This document shows, in pieces, positions 61,726 to 64,000 of a stretch of 64,000 nucleotides of DNA. The translations under genes were made by a program, and so were the position numbers. The notes beneath the pieces are model-generated. The model ran no database searches and was not told where the DNA came from. It saw nothing but the letters and a program-made list of their open reading frames with translations. The DNA is from Arcticibacter pallidicorallinus (GTDB lineage: Bacteria > Bacteroidota > Bacteroidia > Sphingobacteriales > Sphingobacteriaceae), in assembly GCF_003002875.1 (NCBI RefSeq), contig NZ_PVTH01000001.1:186001-250000 (forward strand), in the 5' to 3' direction. Every line of letters begins with the position of its first letter. The stretch's first letter is position 1.

Positions 61726-62505
61726 CTAAAGAATTTTAGCGATCTCAAAGTGCATTCCGTCTTTTCTTGAGAAATGCCCTCCCCAGTAAAAGCCATGTTT
61801 GTTCGCAATGCTCACCAGAGTCCGTACTGAGCCTTTTTGAGTGGTCAGGGCGGGGAGTGTACCAATACCATTCCAGGCAGCATTGATATCAAAGGCAGAA
61901 CCAAAGGCATGATTGCTTAGGGTTTTGGTACTTCCTCTGACATATCTGGGGACAAAAGATCCGTCCCAGGTAATGATCCTGGACATTAAACCCGCTGTTT
62001 CCCATTCCTTCCATAATGCCACAAGCTGGTTCGCGCCCAGCTTATGGAATCTGACCTTTTCGTCTCCCTTGATACGGGTCAATTGCGGGATGGAAAGCGT
62101 TTTAATGTTGTTCCTTTCCCAATCGTCTGTAATCACGATGTTTTCCGGATTTCGGGGCAGGGGTTTTGAAATAAATTGGAAATGACCGAAAACGTTTTGG
62201 CGATCCAGATTCGATACGAGCGGCCCGAATGGAGGTGGTGGGGGAAAGGAAGCTCCCAGCTCATCCCTGCGTTCGTCTATAGTGCCCTCAAAGCCCAGTC
62301 TCATAGCGACGCCATAGGATTTATTGCCTACTATCCCGTCAGGCTCCAGACGGTGCTTGTTCTGAAATTTGATTGTCGCAGCCTTCGTTCTCGGCCCGAA
62401 ATCTCCGTCTATGAGCCCAAAATAATACCCTTTTCCTCTTAAAAAAGCTTGCCAGAGCTCGACAGAAGGACCGCTACTTCCGATCTGAATTACTTTTAAT
62501 TCCAT
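61726..62505 (-). CDS. PG-binding and M15 peptidase, endolysin-like
   Basis: 259 residues, no signal peptide. N-terminal peptidoglycan-binding domain (about 4-65; GPSVELWQAFLRGKGYYFG, TKAATIKFQNKHRL), a Pro-rich linker (88-92), then a D-Ala-D-Ala-type M15 peptidase with zinc ligands His199, Asp206 (NHAFGSAFDIN) and His252 (GMHFE). It cleaves peptidoglycan peptide stems. Without a signal peptide it must leave the cell by another route (phage-like lysis, type VI or contractile injection); this is inference. Next to a patatin-like gene. Confidence 0.85.
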   Translation of the reverse strand: MELKVIQIGSSGPSVELWQAFLRGKGYYFGLIDGDFGPRTKAATIKFQNKHRLEPDGIVGNKSYGVAMRLGFEGTIDERRDELGASFPPPPPFGPLVSNLDRQNVFGHFQFISKPLPRNPENIVITDDWERNNIKTLSIPQLTRIKGDEKVRFHKLGANQLVALWKEWETAGLMSRIITWDGSFVPRYVRGSTKTLSNHAFGSAFDINAAWNGIGTLPALTTQKGSVRTLVSIANKHGFYWGGHFSRKDGMHFEIAKIL

Positions 62506-62527
62506 GTCTGTATATTATTTTCCGCTA

Positions 62528-64000
62528 TTACTTAATCAAATCCCTTTCCTTCAGATCTTTTATTACATAGTCGAGTGCTTTGTCTGCAATCTTGTCATCG
62601 AGAATTTTAGACACAGCGTTGATGGCGACGTCAATAGGCCACCTGCCGTCGATAAGACTATTGATAATCTTTCGGATCCTGGATTTCAGCAGGTCCCGGT
62701 AGTCGGCAAAAAAGTGTTCGTCCAGCTTATCCAGTTTGTACAAAGGCAAGGGATTCGGATCTCTATACCGTATGGTCTTCGTTCCATCGGCGTTCTGAGT
62801 CTTTTCCAAACGGATAGGTTCTTTAATAGTTATATCAGGAATAATCGGCACCAATGTCCGGCCTTGCTCATCAGTGTATGAATATTTCGCTATTCTGTCC
62901 GGATGGTTTTTATAGCCGCGTATGACCGATTCCACACATTTGTAGTTTTCAGAAGAGTCAGGCTCATTCAAGTCAACGACAAAGTATTTTCTTAAAAAAC
63001 TTTGACAATTGTGGCGCCCGAGAAAAAAGTCGTGGATTCTAAACTCCTTTTTGAAAAAGCCGCCGAAGCCGCCCAAGGACCCGCAGGCTATCGCATGATC
63101 AGGCCTGGCGACCCCATCCTTTGAAGGGGCGATGATATGCAGCCCGTAGTTGTTTATATCATACGCTTCGAAGGCGTCTTTTGCGTCAAATATCAGTTGG
63201 GAGTTCAGCGCAGAAACAAATTTAGGTATATAGTCAAGCAAGTTAGCTGAGCGATCGTCTGGCACCTTCAAATCGTAATCCAGAGAGGGGAAGGGGTCAA
63301 TCAGGATGACGGAGCTATCCGTCAACTTTCTTTTTTGGAGGGTTTTTTCCGCGTCATTGCTGTTGTCGAGATCGACGTCGGTTTGTATGTCTTTATAATG
63401 CTTGATCCGGATATTCAGAAGCAACTCTTTGCAAAGCTCAATGGGCTCATTGTTAGCCGTACCACCATCACCGTTTACCGTCTTGTAGATATGGTCCTCC
63501 TTCGAAATGCCATTTCCAAGATTAATGCTCTCCCGATCGAATTTGCCGTTTTTTTTGAAATAGGGATTGTCCCAAATGTATTTTGCCTCCCGTTCGACGA
63601 TTCTGGCTTTCAATCCGACAGGAAAGGCGCCCGTAGCCTTTGCTGAATCCAATAAGGCTTGTAGATTTTTCCGGTTCTCCGATGAGATCTCCATTCGTCC
63701 GTCGTTCTCATATTTATCCGACCATCGGAAATGCGATATGTCGCGGTGTTCAGAAATAAATTGTTCGGTTGTTGCCGGTGATTTGCTTCTCAATTTGTAC
63801 TTAATACCGGTAATATTGAAGAGCGTCAAAAAGAGTTCTGCCTCTGCGTTTAAAAAGGTCGGAATAGTTGATTTGGGATTGTTGTTTTGAATATAGCGCT
63901 TAAACGTTTCCGCGACTTCGTCAACGAAGCCGGCATTCAAAAGCGAGGGAATGAATCCTTCCTGAATATCCTGTTCTGCGAGAAGCTCATTCAATACGTC
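62528..64000 (-). CDS. patatin-like phospholipase, C-terminal part
   Basis: The frame is open to the window edge, so the start (and the Gly-x-Ser-x-Gly nucleophile) lie outside; the TTG at 63994 is not taken as the start. About 490 residues are visible. SAKATGAFPVGLKAR, the catalytic Asp in GDGGTANNEP, and GSLGGFGGFFKKEFRIHDF with FLGRHNCQSFLRKYF are the patatin pattern. It should hydrolyse phospholipids. The gene is 22 bases before the M15 peptidase, so the two are likely one unit. Confidence 0.85.
   Translation of the reverse strand, partial: DVLNELLAEQDIQEGFIPSLLNAGFVDEVAETFKRYIQNNNPKSTIPTFLNAEAELFLTLFNITGIKYKLRSKSPATTEQFISEHRDISHFRWSDKYENDGRMEISSENRKNLQALLDSAKATGAFPVGLKARIVEREAKYIWDNPYFKKNGKFDRESINLGNGISKEDHIYKTVNGDGGTANNEPIELCKELLLNIRIKHYKDIQTDVDLDNSNDAEKTLQKRKLTDSSVILIDPFPSLDYDLKVPDDRSANLLDYIPKFVSALNSQLIFDAKDAFEAYDINNYGLHIIAPSKDGVARPDHAIACGSLGGFGGFFKKEFRIHDFFLGRHNCQSFLRKYFVVDLNEPDSSENYKCVESVIRGYKNHPDRIAKYSYTDEQGRTLVPIIPDITIKEPIRLEKTQNADGTKTIRYRDPNPLPLYKLDKLDEHFFADYRDLLKSRIRKIINSLIDGRWPIDVAINAVSKILDDKIADKALDYVIKDLKERDLIK

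Noticed and set aside
61683-61808. N-terminal extension of the 92-residue protein
   Set aside because: It lies over the end of the M15 peptidase gene and reads as its shadow.
63992-63994. TTG as the start of the patatin-like gene
   Set aside because: The frame stays open to the window edge and the family's N-terminal nucleophile region is missing, so the gene is cut by the window.
1-64000. Prophage or insertion sequence
   Set aside because: No transposase, integrase or structural phage gene was seen; the endolysin-like M15 protein alone is not enough.

Overview
The window comes from a member of the Bacteroidota, most likely Sphingobacteriales/Sphingobacteriaceae (Pedobacter-like). Support: four SusC/SusD-type or TonB-dependent nutrient loci, an ECF sigma/FecR pair, Bacteroidota-type promoters (TAnnTTTG -7 boxes), SusD and TlpA lipoproteins, and an A/T-rich intergenic style. 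Family names are from my own reading of the translations; no database search was run.

Layout. 1-4.1 kb: 3' end of a susC gene with its susD. 4.2-7.2 kb: hsp20 and fabF on the minus strand and a soluble PAS histidine kinase on the plus strand. 7.3-13.8 kb: a complete clade II (Sec-type) nitrous oxide reductase cluster (cytochrome c, nosZ, a four-helix membrane protein, nosL, nosD, nosF, nosY) behind a promoter with an FNR/DNR-like box placed at about -41.5. 13.9-14.7 kb: a single-domain response regulator and a decayed histidine kinase. 14.9-19.1 kb: an esterase, then a minus-strand operon that I read as copper uptake (small Cys protein, YtkA-like lipoprotein, OprC/NosA-like TonB receptor carrying CxxxM and HxM motifs), which would feed the copper enzyme NosZ. 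19.5-23.3 kb: an (alpha/alpha)6-type hydrolase with a GH28 polygalacturonase. 23.6-30.9 kb: a XusABC-like siderophore uptake operon plus DUF4198 and other genes.

30.9-36.1 kb is the most unusual part. Five minus-strand genes encode a repeat protein, a DUF2807 lipoprotein, an ECF sigma factor, a FecR anti-sigma factor and an STN-domain protein. The STN protein has no TonB receptor barrel; it carries 16-residue GxQxAGxxN repeats and a small C-terminal barrel-like domain, the same fold plan as the first gene (15-residue repeats). This looks like a cell-surface signalling system whose usual SusC/FecA transducer is replaced by a repeat protein.

36.2-42.5 kb: a broken FAD oxidoreductase, an SDR, an unknown protein, a GH43-like/GH51 fusion and a GH43 enzyme. 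42.5-49.2 kb: tRNA-Cys, SatP acetate transporter, and a SusC-SusD-TlpA operon behind a truncated SAM-I (S-box) leader. 49.5-53.4 kb: CheB-like protein, zinc alcohol dehydrogenase, LuxR regulator, pirin. 53.4-60.2 kb: a SusCD locus with a perfect LacI-type operator and an AraC regulator. 60.3-64 kb: a minus-strand group with an outer-membrane-like protein, a 92-residue protein, a PG-binding M15 peptidase and the C-terminal part of a patatin-like phospholipase that runs off the window. No CRISPR array, rRNA or intact insertion sequence was seen.
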